The position numbers were made by a program, and so were the translations under genes. Positions 1-9,402 of a DNA stretch of 49,214 nt are shown one piece after another. The notes below the pieces were generated by a model. It was not told the DNA's origin. It made no database searches and saw only the letters and a list, made by a program, of their open reading frames with translations. Numbering within the stretch: position 1 is the stretch's first letter; the number at the start of each line of letters is the position of its first letter. Source of the DNA: Paludibacterium yongneupense DSM 18731 (GTDB taxonomy: Bacteria > Pseudomonadota > Gammaproteobacteria > Burkholderiales > Chromobacteriaceae); contig NZ_AUGZ01000032.1 in NCBI RefSeq assembly GCF_000422925.1, positions 1 through 49,214 of the forward strand, in the 5' to 3' direction.

Positions 1-421
1 ATTGACACATATTCACGTCTTCGTTCGGGTGCAGATGCGCATACTCGCCGCGGCGGTGGCCGAGGATTTCCAGTGCCCGGTTGGCGATGACTTCGTTGGC
101 ATTCATATTGGTCGATGTGCCGGCCCCGCCCTGGATGACATCCACCACGAAGTGTTCGTGCCACATTCCTGTCCGCACTTCCTCGCACGCTTTGACGATG
201 GCCCCGGCCTTGCGGGCATCGAGGAGTCCGAGTTGATTATTGGCCAGTGCGGCCGCCTGTTTGATCGCGGCCAGCGCATTGATCAGGTCGGGGTAGATGG
301 CGATGCTGTTGCCGGTGATGGGGAAGTTCTCGAGCGCGCGCAGGGTATGCACACCATAGTAGGCTTCGTCCGGTACGTCTTTATCTCCCAGCAGATCGTG
401 TTCGATGCGATAAGTACTCAT
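1..421 (-). CDS. aspA: Aspartate ammonia-lyase, N-terminal part (cut by window edge)
   Basis: Aspartase converts L-aspartate to fumarate and ammonia in the cytoplasm. Only the first 140 codons are present; the gene runs off the left edge. The protein begins MSTYRIEHDLLGDKDVPDEA and continues with YYGVHTLRALENFPITG and GGAGTSTNMNANEVIANRA, which are typical of the aspartase branch of the fumarase/aspartase superfamily; the GTSTNMNANE stretch is a substrate-binding loop in that family. The start ATG (419-421 on the complement) matches the usual start of the family. The gene diverges from maeA across a roughly 515-bp spacer that holds a long palindrome. Aspartase and malic enzyme both work around C4-acid metabolism. 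A fumarase C assignment is less likely because of the N-terminal GDK-VP pattern. Confidence 0.93.
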   Translation of the reverse strand, partial: MSTYRIEHDLLGDKDVPDEAYYGVHTLRALENFPITGNSIAIYPDLINALAAIKQAAALANNQLGLLDARKAGAIVKACEEVRTGMWHEHFVVDVIQGGAGTSTNMNANEVIANRALEILGHRRGEYAHLHPNEDVNMCQ

Positions 422-936
422 GGTCAAGCTCCTGAAGTGTCGGTCGTGTCGTTGGGCGCACCGCTTGAGCGTCGGTGCGCCAGCCCCCCCTCTATCAGCA
501 GATGCCGTGCCAGGGTGTCCGGCCGCCGAAACAAAACACAAGCAATTGATTTTATTGAATTAAACAAAATCAAGACTGAATGCGGATTCGGTTTGCCGGA
601 CCCGGGCCGCTTCCGCCGGTTCGGACAGACGAACGCATCCCGTCGCCCGGGCCTGGCCGGGCCGGCCTGGCAGCATTGCAGAGGATGACAGCCATTCGAA
701 AAGTCGACTGCTTGCCGGCATGGGTTTACGACAATCCGAACGGGACCGGCGCCGCCCATGATTTGCACCCTTTAAAATCAATGCATTGCGACAGAAGCAA
801 ACAAAATGGCAGCAGGCATGACTCCTGCTATTAGAGGGGGGATGCCGGGCGGAAAGCGCCGGTACACATGGATAGAAAGACGCCAGAAGGCGTTCCTTTA
901 TTTGCACTTACTCGTTATGAATGGATGGAGAGAAAA
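422..936. other. aspA-maeA divergent intergenic region
   Basis: This 515-bp spacer has no convincing gene; open frames here lack family resemblance and are antisense or low quality. It contains an AT-rich patch around 537-575 in otherwise GC-rich DNA, with the 28-bp palindrome described separately, and a perfect 10-bp palindrome CAATGCATTG at 779-788. A small hairpin (AGCAGG/CCTGCT, about 811-829) lies in the presumed maeA leader. It probably carries the promoters for both aspA and maeA, but I cannot place either with confidence. Confidence 0.5.
546..573. promoter_or_regulatory. 28-bp near-perfect palindrome, candidate operator
   Basis: The outer arms TTGATTTT and AAAATCAA are exact reverse complements, with an AATT centre at 558-561. 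Twelve of 14 base pairs match across the dyad. It lies about 125 bp upstream of aspA and 363 bp upstream of maeA. The site could serve a dimeric regulator of either gene; the regulator is unknown. Confidence 0.45.
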
Positions 937-2667
937 ATGGGTACGAAATTCAACGCGGCTCCTATTCCCAAGCACGCAACCGTATGCACGATCGAAACGG
1001 CCCTGTCCGAAATGGACCTGCTGGCCGATCCCTTGCTGAACAAGGGGACCGCCTTTACCGAATCCGAACGCGACGAGTTCCGCCTGCACGGCCTGCTGCC
1101 CCCCAATGTCATGACGATCGAAGAACAGGTATCGCGCCGGCTGGAAGCGCTGCGCGCGCTGCCGACCGACCTCGATCGCTACGTGATGCTGCGCGAGTTG
1201 CAAGACAGCAACGAAACCCTGTTCTTCGCGCTGTTGACGCACAACCTTGAAGAAATGCTGCCGGTTATCTATACCCCGACCGTCGGCGCCGGCTGTCAGC
1301 GTTTCAGCCATCTCTACCGCAAGCCGCGCGGCCTGTTCCTCAGCATTCCGCACAAGGACCAGATCCGCCAGATTCTGTCCAATCCGCGCTTCGACAACGT
1401 CGAAGCCATCGTGGTGACCGACGGCGAACGCATTCTCGGCCTCGGCGACCAGGGCGCGGGCGGCATGGGCATCCCGATCGGCAAGCTGGCGCTGTACAGC
1501 GGCTGCGGCGGTTTGCACCCGGCCACCACGCTGCCGATCACGCTCGACGTCGGTACCGACAATCAGGAACGCCTGGCCGATCCGCTCTATGTCGGCTGGC
1601 GCCACGCCCGTGTCCGCGGCGAAGAATACGATGCCTTCATCGACGAGTTCGTCAACGCGGTGAAAGAACGCTGGCCGCACGTGCTGCTGCAGTGGGAAGA
1701 CTTCGCCAAGAACAACGCCAGCCGCCTGCTGGAGCGCTATCGCGACGAGCTGTGCTCGTTCAACGATGACGTGCAGGGCACCGCCGCCGTCGCCACCGGC
1801 ACCCTGCTGGCAGCGATCAACGTCACCGGCCTGCCTTTGAAAGAGCAACGCGTCGTGGTGCTCGGCGCAGGTTCCGCCGGCTGCGGCATCGCTTCGCTGA
1901 TCCAGAGCTCCATGGTCGAAGCCGGGCTGACCCCGGACGAAGCGGCCAGCCGCTTCTACGTCGTCGGTCGCAACGGCCTGATGATCGAAGGGACGACCGA
2001 CCTCGACAAGCTCGAGCCGTTCCAGCGCCGTTTCGTGCAAAAGACGAGCTCGGTCGACGGCTGGAAGCTTGAACAGGCCGGCCAGATCTCGCTGTTCGAC
2101 GTGATGAAAAATGCGCATCCGACGGTTCTGATCGGCGTATCCGGTCAGGCTGGCGCTTTCAGCGAGAAGATCGTGCGCGAAATGGCGCGCCACACCGAGC
2201 ACCCGGTGATCTTCCCGCTGTCCAACCCGACTGCCAACAGCGAAGCGCGGCCGCAGGACCTGGTCGAGTGGACCGAAGGGCGCGTGGTCATCGGTACCGG
2301 CAGCCCGTTCCCGCCGATCGACCGCAACGGCCGTCCGTTCAAGGTCGACCAGACCAATAACTCCTACATCTTCCCGGGTGTGGGTCTGGCCGCCATCGCG
2401 TTGAAGATCCCCCGCGTGACCGATGCCCTGTTCATGGCCGCAGCCAAGGCGCTCGCACAACTGTCGCCGGCCCGCCTCGACCCGCAGGCCAATCTGCTGC
2501 CGCCGGTCAGCGATCTGCGCCGCGCCGCGCGCGCCGTCGCACTGTCGGTCGGTCTGCAGGCTCTGGCCGATGGCCTGATCCAGGATCTTACCCCGTGCGA
2601 GATCGCCGCCAGGATCGATGAAAAAGTGTGGGAACCGCGCTACCCGACGATGCACCTGGGACGCTGA
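937..2667 (+). CDS. maeA: NAD-dependent malic enzyme
   Basis: Oxidative decarboxylation of malate to pyruvate with reduction of NAD(P). The product is about 576 aa, the length of the large SfcA/MaeA type, and shows the N-terminal malic domain (LTHNLEEMLPVIYTPTVG), the GLGDQGAGGMGIPIGK segment, the malic enzyme signature FNDDVQGTAAV and a Rossmann GAGSAGCGIA near residue 310. An in-frame start exists at 868, but ATG 937 is preferred: GGAG lies 6 nt upstream and the usual MaeA N-terminus begins near it. A strong hairpin terminator follows the stop. NAD rather than NADP preference is inferred from the family type; no PTA domain is fused, unlike MaeB. Confidence 0.93.
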   Translation: MGTKFNAAPIPKHATVCTIETALSEMDLLADPLLNKGTAFTESERDEFRLHGLLPPNVMTIEEQVSRRLEALRALPTDLDRYVMLRELQDSNETLFFALLTHNLEEMLPVIYTPTVGAGCQRFSHLYRKPRGLFLSIPHKDQIRQILSNPRFDNVEAIVVTDGERILGLGDQGAGGMGIPIGKLALYSGCGGLHPATTLPITLDVGTDNQERLADPLYVGWRHARVRGEEYDAFIDEFVNAVKERWPHVLLQWEDFAKNNASRLLERYRDELCSFNDDVQGTAAVATGTLLAAINVTGLPLKEQRVVVLGAGSAGCGIASLIQSSMVEAGLTPDEAASRFYVVGRNGLMIEGTTDLDKLEPFQRRFVQKTSSVDGWKLEQAGQISLFDVMKNAHPTVLIGVSGQAGAFSEKIVREMARHTEHPVIFPLSNPTANSEARPQDLVEWTEGRVVIGTGSPFPPIDRNGRPFKVDQTNNSYIFPGVGLAAIALKIPRVTDALFMAAAKALAQLSPARLDPQANLLPPVSDLRRAARAVALSVGLQALADGLIQDLTPCEIAARIDEKVWEPRYPTMHLGR

Positions 2668-2704
2668 TCACCGACGGCGGCCTCGGCCGCCCGAGTCCCG
2701 CGCA

Positions 2705-2734
2705 ACGGGTCCGGCACAAGCCGGGCCCGTTTTT
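2705..2734 (+). terminator. Rho-independent terminator of maeA
   Basis: An 11-bp stem (ACGGGTCCGGC / GCCGGGCCCGT, one G-T wobble) with an ACAA loop is followed by a T tract ending at 2734. It begins 38 bp after the maeA stop. Confidence 0.85.
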
Positions 2735-2851
2735 CATTATTCCGGCCCCCTTTACCGCGCGCGGATCGATACGGTACGATGTCCCCGGGTCGCCTGCTGC
2801 GCGACCCAACGTCGCTCGGACGGTTCCGGGCGCTAACGTCAAGGATTCTGT

Positions 2852-4081
2852 ATGTCTACACCCGTGGGCAAGCGCCGCTTTGCGCGCATCGATCGCCTCC
2901 CGCCCTATGTGTTCAATATCACCGCCGAACTGAAACTCGCCGCCCGCCGCCGCGGCGAAGACATCATCGATATGAGCATGGGCAACCCCGACGGGGCAAC
3001 GCCCGACCATATCGTGGCCAAGCTGGTCGATGTCGCGCAACGGCACGACACGCATGGCTACTCCTCGTCCAAAGGCATTCCGCGCCTGCGCCGCGCGATC
3101 TCCCACTGGTACAAGGAGCGCTACCAGGTCGACATCAACCCCGACAGCGAAGCCATCGTCACCATAGGCTCGAAAGAAGGCCTCGCGCACCTGATGCTGG
3201 CAACCCTCGATCGCGGCGACACGGTACTCGTCCCCGACCCCAGCTATCCGATTCACATATATGGCGCCGTGATTGCCGGCGCGCATGTCCGGTCGGTGCC
3301 GCTGACACCCGATGTCGATTTTTTCGCCGAACTGGAATCCGCGATTCGCGGCAGCTATCCCAAGCCCAAGATGATGGTCCTCGGCTTTCCGTCCAATCCG
3401 ACCGCCCAGTGCGTCGAACTCGAGTTCTTCGAGCGCGTGGTGGCGCTCGCGCGCAAGCACGACATTCTGGTCGTGCACGATCTCGCCTACGCCGACATCG
3501 TGTTCGATGGCTGGAAAGCACCATCCATTATGCAAGTCCCGGGAGCAAAGGATATTGCTGTTGAATTTTTCACCCTGTCAAAAAGCTACAATATGGCGGG
3601 GTGGCGCGTGGGCTTCATGGTCGGCAACCCCGACCTGGTCGCTGCGCTGACCCGGATGAAGAGCTATCACGACTACGGCACCTTCACGCCCTTGCAGGTA
3701 GCCGCCATCGCCGCACTCGAAGGCGATCAGCAGTGCGTGCGCGAGATCGCCGCCCAGTACCAGCGACGGCGCGATGTACTGGTCAAGGGGCTGCATGATG
3801 CAGGCTGGCAGGTCGAAACCCCCAAGGCATCGATGTATATCTGGGCGCGCATTCCCGATGCCTATCGTACGCTCGGTTCACTCGAATTCGCCACCCAACT
3901 GCTGGCCCGCGCCAAAGTTTCGGTCTCGCCCGGCATCGGCTTCGGCGATCATGGCGACGATCATGTGCGCTTCGCCCTGATCGAGAACGAAGCCCGCATC
4001 CGCCAGGCCGTGCGCGGAATCAAGGCCATGTTCAAGGCCGATGGCATCGCGCCGGAAACCCCCGCCGACATCCAGCCCTGA
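2852..4081 (+). CDS. alaC: Alanine transaminase, AlaC type
   Basis: PLP-dependent class I/II aminotransferase of 409 aa, expected to interconvert pyruvate plus glutamate and alanine plus 2-oxoglutarate. The N-terminus ([20 protein letters not shown]) and segments such as [29 protein letters not shown] and [18 protein letters not shown] closely match what I know of E. coli AlaC (YfdZ). The PLP lysine is K244 in [18 protein letters not shown] 2852 has AGGA 6 nt upstream. It stands alone between the maeA terminator and the yciT-like gene. A second alanine transaminase (AlaA type) lies at 24-25 kb. Confidence 0.92.
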   Translation: MSTPVGKRRFARIDRLPPYVFNITAELKLAARRRGEDIIDMSMGNPDGATPDHIVAKLVDVAQRHDTHGYSSSKGIPRLRRAISHWYKERYQVDINPDSEAIVTIGSKEGLAHLMLATLDRGDTVLVPDPSYPIHIYGAVIAGAHVRSVPLTPDVDFFAELESAIRGSYPKPKMMVLGFPSNPTAQCVELEFFERVVALARKHDILVVHDLAYADIVFDGWKAPSIMQVPGAKDIAVEFFTLSKSYNMAGWRVGFMVGNPDLVAALTRMKSYHDYGTFTPLQVAAIAALEGDQQCVREIAAQYQRRRDVLVKGLHDAGWQVETPKASMYIWARIPDAYRTLGSLEFATQLLARAKVSVSPGIGFGDHGDDHVRFALIENEARIRQAVRGIKAMFKADGIAPETPADIQP

Positions 4082-4087
4082 GCCAGC

Positions 4088-4112
4088 CCCCCGCCGCCCG
4101 AGGGGGCGGGGG
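4088..4112 (+). other. GC-rich stem-loop after alaC
   Basis: An 8-bp stem (CCCCCGCC / GGCGGGGG) with a 9-nt loop starts 7 nt after the alaC stop. No T tract follows, so it may stabilise a 3' end rather than act as a canonical intrinsic terminator. Confidence 0.35.
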
Positions 4113-4221
4113 ATCGCCCGCAAATGCCACTCCCCCCGGTTTCGCCTTATCGCCGGGCGCGCAGGGTGCTATCATCGAGTGGCGGGGGCGGATTCCCGCG
4201 GCACCTTCAAAATACATAAAC

Positions 4222-4239
4222 GGCGGCCTGCGGGCCGCC
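4222..4239 (+). terminator. Hairpin just upstream of the yciT-like gene
   Basis: A perfect 7-bp stem GGCGGCC / GGCCGCC with loop TGCG, followed by TTGTC and preceded by an A-rich stretch. It ends only 16 nt before the next start codon. It could be a weak terminator for alaC or a leader structure affecting translation of the regulator. Confidence 0.35.
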
Positions 4240-4255
4240 TTGTCATGAGCAGGCG

Positions 4256-5002
4256 ATGAATCAACGACAACAGTCCATTCTGCAGCGCATCAACGAACAA
4301 GGCCGCGCCAGCGTGAGCGAGTTGGCCTCCATGACCGGCGTCTCCGAAGTCACGGTGCGCCAGGATCTGGCACTCCTGGAAAAGCGCAGCTACCTCAAAC
4401 GCGGTCATGGTTTCGCCGTCGCGCTCGACAGCGACGATGTCGATAGCCGCATGTTGGTCAATTTCCGTCTCAAACAGAAGCTCGCGCAGTATGCGGCTGC
4501 ACTCGTCAGCGACGGCGATACGATATTCATAGAAAGCGGCAGCACCAATGCACTGCTCGCGCGCTATCTGGGCGAGCGCAAGCGCATCACCCTCATCACG
4601 GTCAGCCACTACATCGCTCATCTGCTGAAAGAAGCCCCATGCGAGGTCATACTGCTGGGCGGACAACTGCAGAAACACAGCGAAACGGTAGTGGGCCCGC
4701 TGACCCGGCTGTGCATCCAGCAGGTTCATTTCAGCAAGGCCTTCATCGGCATCGACGGCTTCCACCCCGAGACCGGTTTCACCGGCCGTGACATGATGCG
4801 TGCCGACGTCGTCAATGCGGTGCTGGCCAAGGGGGTCGAGAATATCATCATTACCGACTCCTCCAAATTCGGACAGATCCACCCCAATCCGCTGACCCCT
4901 TTGTCGGCCGTCAGCCGGGTCATCACTGACGCCAGCCTGCCTGCCAGCCAGCGTGCCCTGCTCGAAGAGCAAGGCGTGCGGGTCGATTGCGTAAGCGAGT
5001 AA
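4256..5002 (+). CDS. yciT: DeoR-family transcriptional regulator, YciT-like
   Basis: A 248-aa DNA-binding regulator: an N-terminal DeoR winged helix-turn-helix (residues about 1-55, with [19 protein letters not shown] as the recognition region), then a DeoRC phosphosugar-sensing domain ([38 protein letters not shown]). The sequence resembles E. coli YciT nearly end to end, including [20 protein letters not shown] and [17 protein letters not shown]. YciT has been linked to osmotic responses in E. coli; the effector here is unknown. AGCAGG lies about 5 nt before the ATG. No sugar operon adjoins it, so the target cannot be inferred from context; znuA downstream has its own Zur-type sites. Confidence 0.85.
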   Translation: MNQRQQSILQRINEQGRASVSELASMTGVSEVTVRQDLALLEKRSYLKRGHGFAVALDSDDVDSRMLVNFRLKQKLAQYAAALVSDGDTIFIESGSTNALLARYLGERKRITLITVSHYIAHLLKEAPCEVILLGGQLQKHSETVVGPLTRLCIQQVHFSKAFIGIDGFHPETGFTGRDMMRADVVNAVLAKGVENIIITDSSKFGQIHPNPLTPLSAVSRVITDASLPASQRALLEEQGVRVDCVSE

Positions 5003-5058
5003 GCCCGCCAGCCAGTCGCGTCTCCGTTTTGCGGCGGGACGTGACAGGCAATTACGAA

Positions 5059-5073
5059 TGTTATACCATAACA
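5059..5073. promoter_or_regulatory. Zur box 1 upstream of znuA
   Basis: TGTTATACCATAACA is an inverted repeat with 6-bp perfect arms, fitting the proteobacterial Zur pattern TGTTATRNYATAACA at every defined position. It lies 35 bp before the znuA start codon. Confidence 0.75.
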
Positions 5074-5079
5074 CCAATT

Positions 5080-5094
5080 CGTTACGTTATAACA
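5080..5094. promoter_or_regulatory. Zur box 2 upstream of znuA
   Basis: CGTTACGTTATAACA matches the same Zur pattern at 13 of 15 positions and starts exactly 21 bp after box 1. That is two helical turns, so two Zur dimers could bind the same face. Confidence 0.6.
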
Positions 5095-5107
5095 AAAGGT
5101 CACTCCA

Positions 5108-5980
5108 ATGTCAGCCCTCTTCCGCCTTCGCAGTTGCGCCATCGTCGCCGGCTTCGCCTTGTCAGCCACGGCCCTCGCCGCCCCCGCGGTCAATATCGTT
5201 GCCGCGGAGAATTTCTACGGCGATGTCGTCGCCCAAGTCGGCGGCCCGCATGTCAAGGTTGTCAGCATTCTGAACAATCCCGACCAGGATCCGCATCTGT
5301 TCGAAGCCAGCCCGCAGACCGCGCGCGCAATGAGCCATGCCGACTTGGTTGTGTACAACGGGATAGACTATGACCCATGGATGGAAAAAATGCTGGCGGC
5401 GTCGCCGTCCACAACACGCCACAGCATCAATGTCGGCGCGCTGTTACACAAAAAGACCGGCGACAATCCCCACCTCTGGTACGACCCTGCCACCATGCCG
5501 GCTGTTGCGCGTGCGCTCGAAACAGAACTCGCCCGCATCGACCCGGCCAACAAGGCCGACTACCGGCGCAGGCTGGATGACTTCCTCGCCTCGCTGGCGC
5601 CGCTGAACGCAAAAATCGCAAAGCTGCGTCTGCGCGCGCACGGCCGCCCGGTCGCAGCGACCGAACCGGTGTTCGGCTATATGGCGACAGCCCTCGGGCT
5701 CCCCATGCGCAACCCGCGTTTTCAGATAGCGGTCATGAATGACACCGAACCCAGCGCCAGCGACATCGCCGCATTCGAGCAGGATCTGGCGCAACACCGC
5801 ATCGCCGTACTGTTCTATAACAGCCAGGCATCGAATCCGGCCGCCTCCCGAGTGCGCACTCGTGCACTGGCCGCGCATATTCCGGTGGTCGGTGTCACCG
5901 AAACCGCACCGGCAGGTCAGCACTATCAGGGCTGGATGCTATCGCAACTGAACGCGCTCGACCGCGCGCTGCCGCGATGA
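5108..5980 (+). CDS. znuA: Zinc ABC transporter, periplasmic binding protein
   Basis: A 290-aa cluster 9 (A-I) metal-binding protein that captures Zn (or Mn) in the periplasm and delivers it to the membrane permease. A signal peptide ends near residue 24 (ALSATALAAPA). Probable metal-ligand histidines lie in NNPDQDPHLFEASP and DNPHLWYDP. The long His/Asp-rich loop of E. coli ZnuA is absent, so it looks closer to short-loop members of the family. AAAGG lies about 8 nt before the ATG. Its stop overlaps the ATPase start (ATGA). Zinc rather than manganese is inferred from the two Zur-type boxes immediately upstream. Confidence 0.87.
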   Translation: MSALFRLRSCAIVAGFALSATALAAPAVNIVAAENFYGDVVAQVGGPHVKVVSILNNPDQDPHLFEASPQTARAMSHADLVVYNGIDYDPWMEKMLAASPSTTRHSINVGALLHKKTGDNPHLWYDPATMPAVARALETELARIDPANKADYRRRLDDFLASLAPLNAKIAKLRLRAHGRPVAATEPVFGYMATALGLPMRNPRFQIAVMNDTEPSASDIAAFEQDLAQHRIAVLFYNSQASNPAASRVRTRALAAHIPVVGVTETAPAGQHYQGWMLSQLNALDRALPR

Positions 5981-6762
5981 GCGCAGCGCCGGCCATCGCC
6001 TTTCACGATCTGGAACTCGGCTACGCAGGACGCCGCATTCTGTCCGGCGTGAATCTGCAGATTGAAAGCGGACGCTTCGTTGCCCTGCTCGGACCGAACG
6101 GCGCCGGCAAAACCAGCCTGCTGCGTGCCGTTTTGGGTCTCGTCGCGCCGCTACGGGGCCAGATCCGGGTTCTCGGACGCCCTGCGCGCCGCGGGCGCGG
6201 GGCGGTCGCCTATATACCGCAACGGCACAGCCTGAACATCGGCACGCATTTGAGCGGACGCGATTTCGTTGCCAGCGGCTGCGACGGGCAACGCTGGGGC
6301 TGGCCGTGGCTAGGACGTCGGGCCAGACGGGAGATCGAGACGGCCCTGGAATGCGTCGACGCAGTCGAACTCGCCTCCCGCCCGCTAGGCGAGTTGTCGG
6401 GTGGGCAGCGGCAACGCCTGCTGCTGGCCCAGGCCCTGCTCGGCAAGCCGCAGCTACTGCTGCTCGACGAACCGCTGGCCGGCCTGGACGTCCTGCATCA
6501 GCGCCAGGTGGTCAAACAGGTCGATTCGATACGGCAGCGACTCGGCATCACGGTTCTGTTCAGCTCGCATGACCTCAACCCCCTGCTCGGCAGCATGGAC
6601 CAGGTCCTGTATCTGGCAGCGGGACACGCGCAGCTGGGTTCGGTCGACGAGGTCATCAGCTCGCCCGTCCTGTCCCGGCTCTACGGAGCCCATGTAGATG
6701 TCGTGCGCGTCCAGAAGCGGATTTTCGTTCTGCCCGGCGCGGGAGGCCAAGCTCATGCTTGA
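5977..6762 (+). CDS. znuC: Zinc ABC transporter, ATP-binding protein
   Basis: A 261-aa cytoplasmic ATPase that powers the metal importer. It has Walker A GPNGAGKT (about residues 39-46), Q-loop IPQRHS, the ABC signature LSGGQRQR, Walker B LLLLDEPLAGLD and the H-loop FSSHDLN. It begins in the ATGA overlap with znuA and its last 8 nt overlap the permease gene, so the three genes form a tightly coupled operon. Confidence 0.9.
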   Translation: MSAAPAIAFHDLELGYAGRRILSGVNLQIESGRFVALLGPNGAGKTSLLRAVLGLVAPLRGQIRVLGRPARRGRGAVAYIPQRHSLNIGTHLSGRDFVASGCDGQRWGWPWLGRRARREIETALECVDAVELASRPLGELSGGQRQRLLLAQALLGKPQLLLLDEPLAGLDVLHQRQVVKQVDSIRQRLGITVLFSSHDLNPLLGSMDQVLYLAAGHAQLGSVDEVISSPVLSRLYGAHVDVVRVQKRIFVLPGAGGQAHA

Positions 6763-7570
6763 GTACGAATTCATGCGCCATGCGCTGCTGGCAGGCGTGA
6801 TGGTGGCGCTGCTGGCTGGCGCAAGCGGTTATTTTCTGGTGCTGCGCAAACAGACCTTCGCCGGCCACGCCCTGTCCCACGTCGGATTCGCCGGGGCGAC
6901 CGGGGCCGCCCTGCTCGGCGCTCCGCCACTGGCCGGCATGTTTGCCGTCACCGTCGCGGCCGGGCTCGCCATGGGCTGGCTCGGGGACAGGCTGAAGGGC
7001 AGCGATGTCGCCGTCGGAGCCGTGCTCGCGCTGGCGATGGGATTCGGCATGCTGTTTCTGCATTTTTTCACGGCCTACGCGACCCAGGCGACCGCCCTGC
7101 TCTTCGGCAATATTCTCGGGGTCGACGGCACGACGCTCTACCTGCTGGCGGCAAGCAGCCTCCTATGCCTGTGTGCGCTCGCAATGATCTCGCGCCCGCT
7201 GATCTTCGCCAGCCTGCAGCCCGAGCTGGCCGAAGCGCGCGGTCTGCCGCTGCGCCTGGTATCGATGCTGTTTCTCGCCATTGTCGCGCTGGCGACCGCC
7301 CTGTGCACCCAGGTCGTGGGCGTGCTGCTGGTCTTTGCCCTCATGGTCGGTCCGGGTGCCGCAGCCCAGCAACTGACCCGCAAACTCGGCCGGGGCGTGG
7401 CGCTTGCCGTCGCGCTGGCGCTGGCCGAAACCGTAGGCGGCATCGTTCTCGCCTATCGCAGCGACTGGCCCGTCAGCTTCTGGATCACGGCGCTGAGCTG
7501 CGGCGGCTATCTGGCCGCCGCCGCATGGAGACACCGCCAGACGCGGCGCTCGCCTTACAAGGCAAACTGA
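6755..7570 (+). CDS. znuB: Zinc ABC transporter, permease
   Basis: A 271-aa integral membrane protein of the ABC-3 family forming the metal channel. It shows 7-9 hydrophobic segments and the family features [18 protein letters not shown] and [16 protein letters not shown]. Start 6755 ([14 protein letters not shown]) is preferred over an in-frame upstream codon because GGGAGG lies 8-9 nt before it and the overlap with znuC is then only 8 nt. Its 3' end overlaps the convergent chemoreceptor gene by 16 bp. Confidence 0.9.
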   Translation: MLEYEFMRHALLAGVMVALLAGASGYFLVLRKQTFAGHALSHVGFAGATGAALLGAPPLAGMFAVTVAAGLAMGWLGDRLKGSDVAVGAVLALAMGFGMLFLHFFTAYATQATALLFGNILGVDGTTLYLLAASSLLCLCALAMISRPLIFASLQPELAEARGLPLRLVSMLFLAIVALATALCTQVVGVLLVFALMVGPGAAAQQLTRKLGRGVALAVALALAETVGGIVLAYRSDWPVSFWITALSCGGYLAAAAWRHRQTRRSPYKAN

Positions 7571-9180
7571 CGCAGGGTGGCGATCTGCCCGCGCGCCAGC
7601 AGATCAAGCTGCTGCGCATTACTGGCGGTGTCATTGGCCGCCGCGCGCGACTGCTCGGACATCCGGGCGATTTTCTCCACTTGCAGAGCGATGGCATTGC
7701 TGGCGCTGCCTTGCTCCGAAATCGCCATCGAAATCTCGCTTACGCGCGACACCGTCTGCAGGGACGATTCGCCTATCATCCGGATCGCGCCGTCGGCGTG
7801 ATCCGCGCGGCCAACACCGACACTCACGCACGCGGTGGCCGCCGTCATTTGCTCGCGTGCTTCGCGCGTGCGCAGACGCATCGTGCCCAGCGTGCTCTCG
7901 ATTTCCTGTGTCGAACTGGCCGTACGCTCGGCAAGTTTGCGCACTTCGTCGGCCACCACGGCGAAGCCGCGCCCGGCTTCGCCCGCTCGCGCCGCCTCGA
8001 TCGCCGCATTGAGCGCAAGCAGATTGGTCTGATCCGCCACATCGCGAATGACCTGGACCACGCGCGTCACACGCTCGCTATCCTCGTCCAAAGCATCGAT
8101 CCGTCCGGACGCAGCGGTTACCGCAGCCGATATCTCGCGGATGTCGCCCAGCGTCTCGCTCAAGGTAACCGAACCGGTGGCCGCGAGCCGCCCAGCCTCC
8201 TGGACCAGCGTCTGCGTTTCGCCGGCGCGCTCGGCCACATGATTGACGCTGACCGTCATCTGTTCGACCGTGGCCGCCATCGCCGCCGAGGCTTCACTCT
8301 GGGTCTCGGCAGCGGTGGAGACCTGATGCGCGGCTCGCGCCAGACCGGATGAAGCCAGCGCCACCTGATCTGCGCCATCCAGTACCGCGCGCAGGCTACG
8401 CTGCAGAATATCGAGCAATTGATTGAATGCGGCGGATGTCTCCCCGATCTCGTCCTGACGACGCACCGGGGCACGCGTGGTGAAATCCAGCGACTGGCTG
8501 ACCTCGCGCAGCGTCCGCTGCAGTTCGTGGAGACTGCTCCGGATCAGGTAGAACAAGTGCGTGGCCAATCCGCCGCTGAAAACCAGCCCGCCCAGAGTGC
8601 AGCCCCCCATCGCCCACAGAGCGAGAATGAAGGCAGCCCGGTTTTCCTCGCGCATCGAATCGATATGCCGCGTCGTCAGCGCCTCGTGCTCTGCCAGCGC
8701 CTGCTTGACCGCGCCGCTGACCGTGACCATCTCGCCGCTGACGATGGCACGCGCCCCATCGAAATCGCCGCGCCTCGATAGATCCAGCAAGCGCGCGGTC
8801 AAGCTCCGGTACGCGGCCATCGCCGCGCGGTCGGCGGCCAGTGCCCGCTCCTCCTCGGCTCCGCGCAAACCGCGACTTTCATAACGGGCCAAAGCCGCGT
8901 CGAAACGCTGAAATGTCGCCTCGGACTGCGCTTCCAGTTGCTTGCGTTTCGCATCGTCAGTAAACAGGATATGCCTGAATATCAGCACTCTGGCATCAGC
9001 GTATGCATCTGTCGCTTGCTTCAGCGCGGCCAGACTCGGAACGGCATCACCCTGCACGTAATCGAAACGCGACTGCGCCGCATTCAATTGCCACAAGCCA
9101 GACCCCCCTACACCGATCAAAGCCGCCATCGCAATTATCAGCGTCAGCGCCAAGCGTCTTGAAATTGTCATCATCCTCAT
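7555..9180 (-). CDS. Methyl-accepting chemotaxis protein
   Basis: A membrane chemoreceptor of about 541 aa that signals to CheA/CheW. A short cytoplasmic tail is followed by TM1 (about residues 9-31), a periplasmic helical region to about 185 resembling a four-helix-bundle sensor, TM2 (about 186-212), a HAMP domain, and a long signalling coiled coil with the conserved hairpin tip ([36 protein letters not shown]). It ends RQFAL, without the NWETF-type CheR-docking tail. The start is uncertain: ATG triplets at 9180, 9174 and 9171 are all possible and an open frame continues upstream. The ligand is unknown. I found no sigma-28 promoter upstream. Confidence 0.9.
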   Translation of the reverse strand: MRMMTISRRLALTLIIAMAALIGVGGSGLWQLNAAQSRFDYVQGDAVPSLAALKQATDAYADARVLIFRHILFTDDAKRKQLEAQSEATFQRFDAALARYESRGLRGAEEERALAADRAAMAAYRSLTARLLDLSRRGDFDGARAIVSGEMVTVSGAVKQALAEHEALTTRHIDSMREENRAAFILALWAMGGCTLGGLVFSGGLATHLFYLIRSSLHELQRTLREVSQSLDFTTRAPVRRQDEIGETSAAFNQLLDILQRSLRAVLDGADQVALASSGLARAAHQVSTAAETQSEASAAMAATVEQMTVSVNHVAERAGETQTLVQEAGRLAATGSVTLSETLGDIREISAAVTAASGRIDALDEDSERVTRVVQVIRDVADQTNLLALNAAIEAARAGEAGRGFAVVADEVRKLAERTASSTQEIESTLGTMRLRTREAREQMTAATACVSVGVGRADHADGAIRMIGESSLQTVSRVSEISMAISEQGSASNAIALQVEKIARMSEQSRAAANDTASNAQQLDLLARGQIATLRQFAL

Positions 9181-9402
9181 CCCCAATGCTGCCGAAATAG
9201 CCACCCGCGGATATCGATGCATCCGTACGGGCACCCCAATGCCGCTGCCGTACAGGCAACGCCGTTTCCTGCATTCGCAGGCAAAATTCAGTCCAGCCGA
9301 TATTGATTTCGGCTGCACCAATGATGGCCAACTCGGGTGACGTGGAAATGACGGGAGGGGGAAATCCACTTACACTGTTTTTTTGATCTGAAAGTGCGTG
9401 CC

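Noticed and set aside
546-573. FNR site in the aspA upstream region
   Set aside because: TTGAT and ATCAA half sites are present but 18 bp apart, whereas FNR needs 4 bp; kept only as an unassigned palindrome.
2-688. 228-codon plus-strand frame at the left edge
   Set aside because: Antisense to the clear aspA start region and continuing into non-coding DNA without family resemblance.
898-2655. 585-codon open frame antisense to maeA
   Set aside because: It is a compositional shadow of GC-rich coding DNA: no recognisable domains, His/Arg/Gln-rich, and fully covered by the clear malic enzyme on the other strand.
9181-9369. Sigma-28 promoter for the chemoreceptor gene
   Set aside because: GCCGAAAT occurs upstream, but no -35 element lies 11 nt further up.
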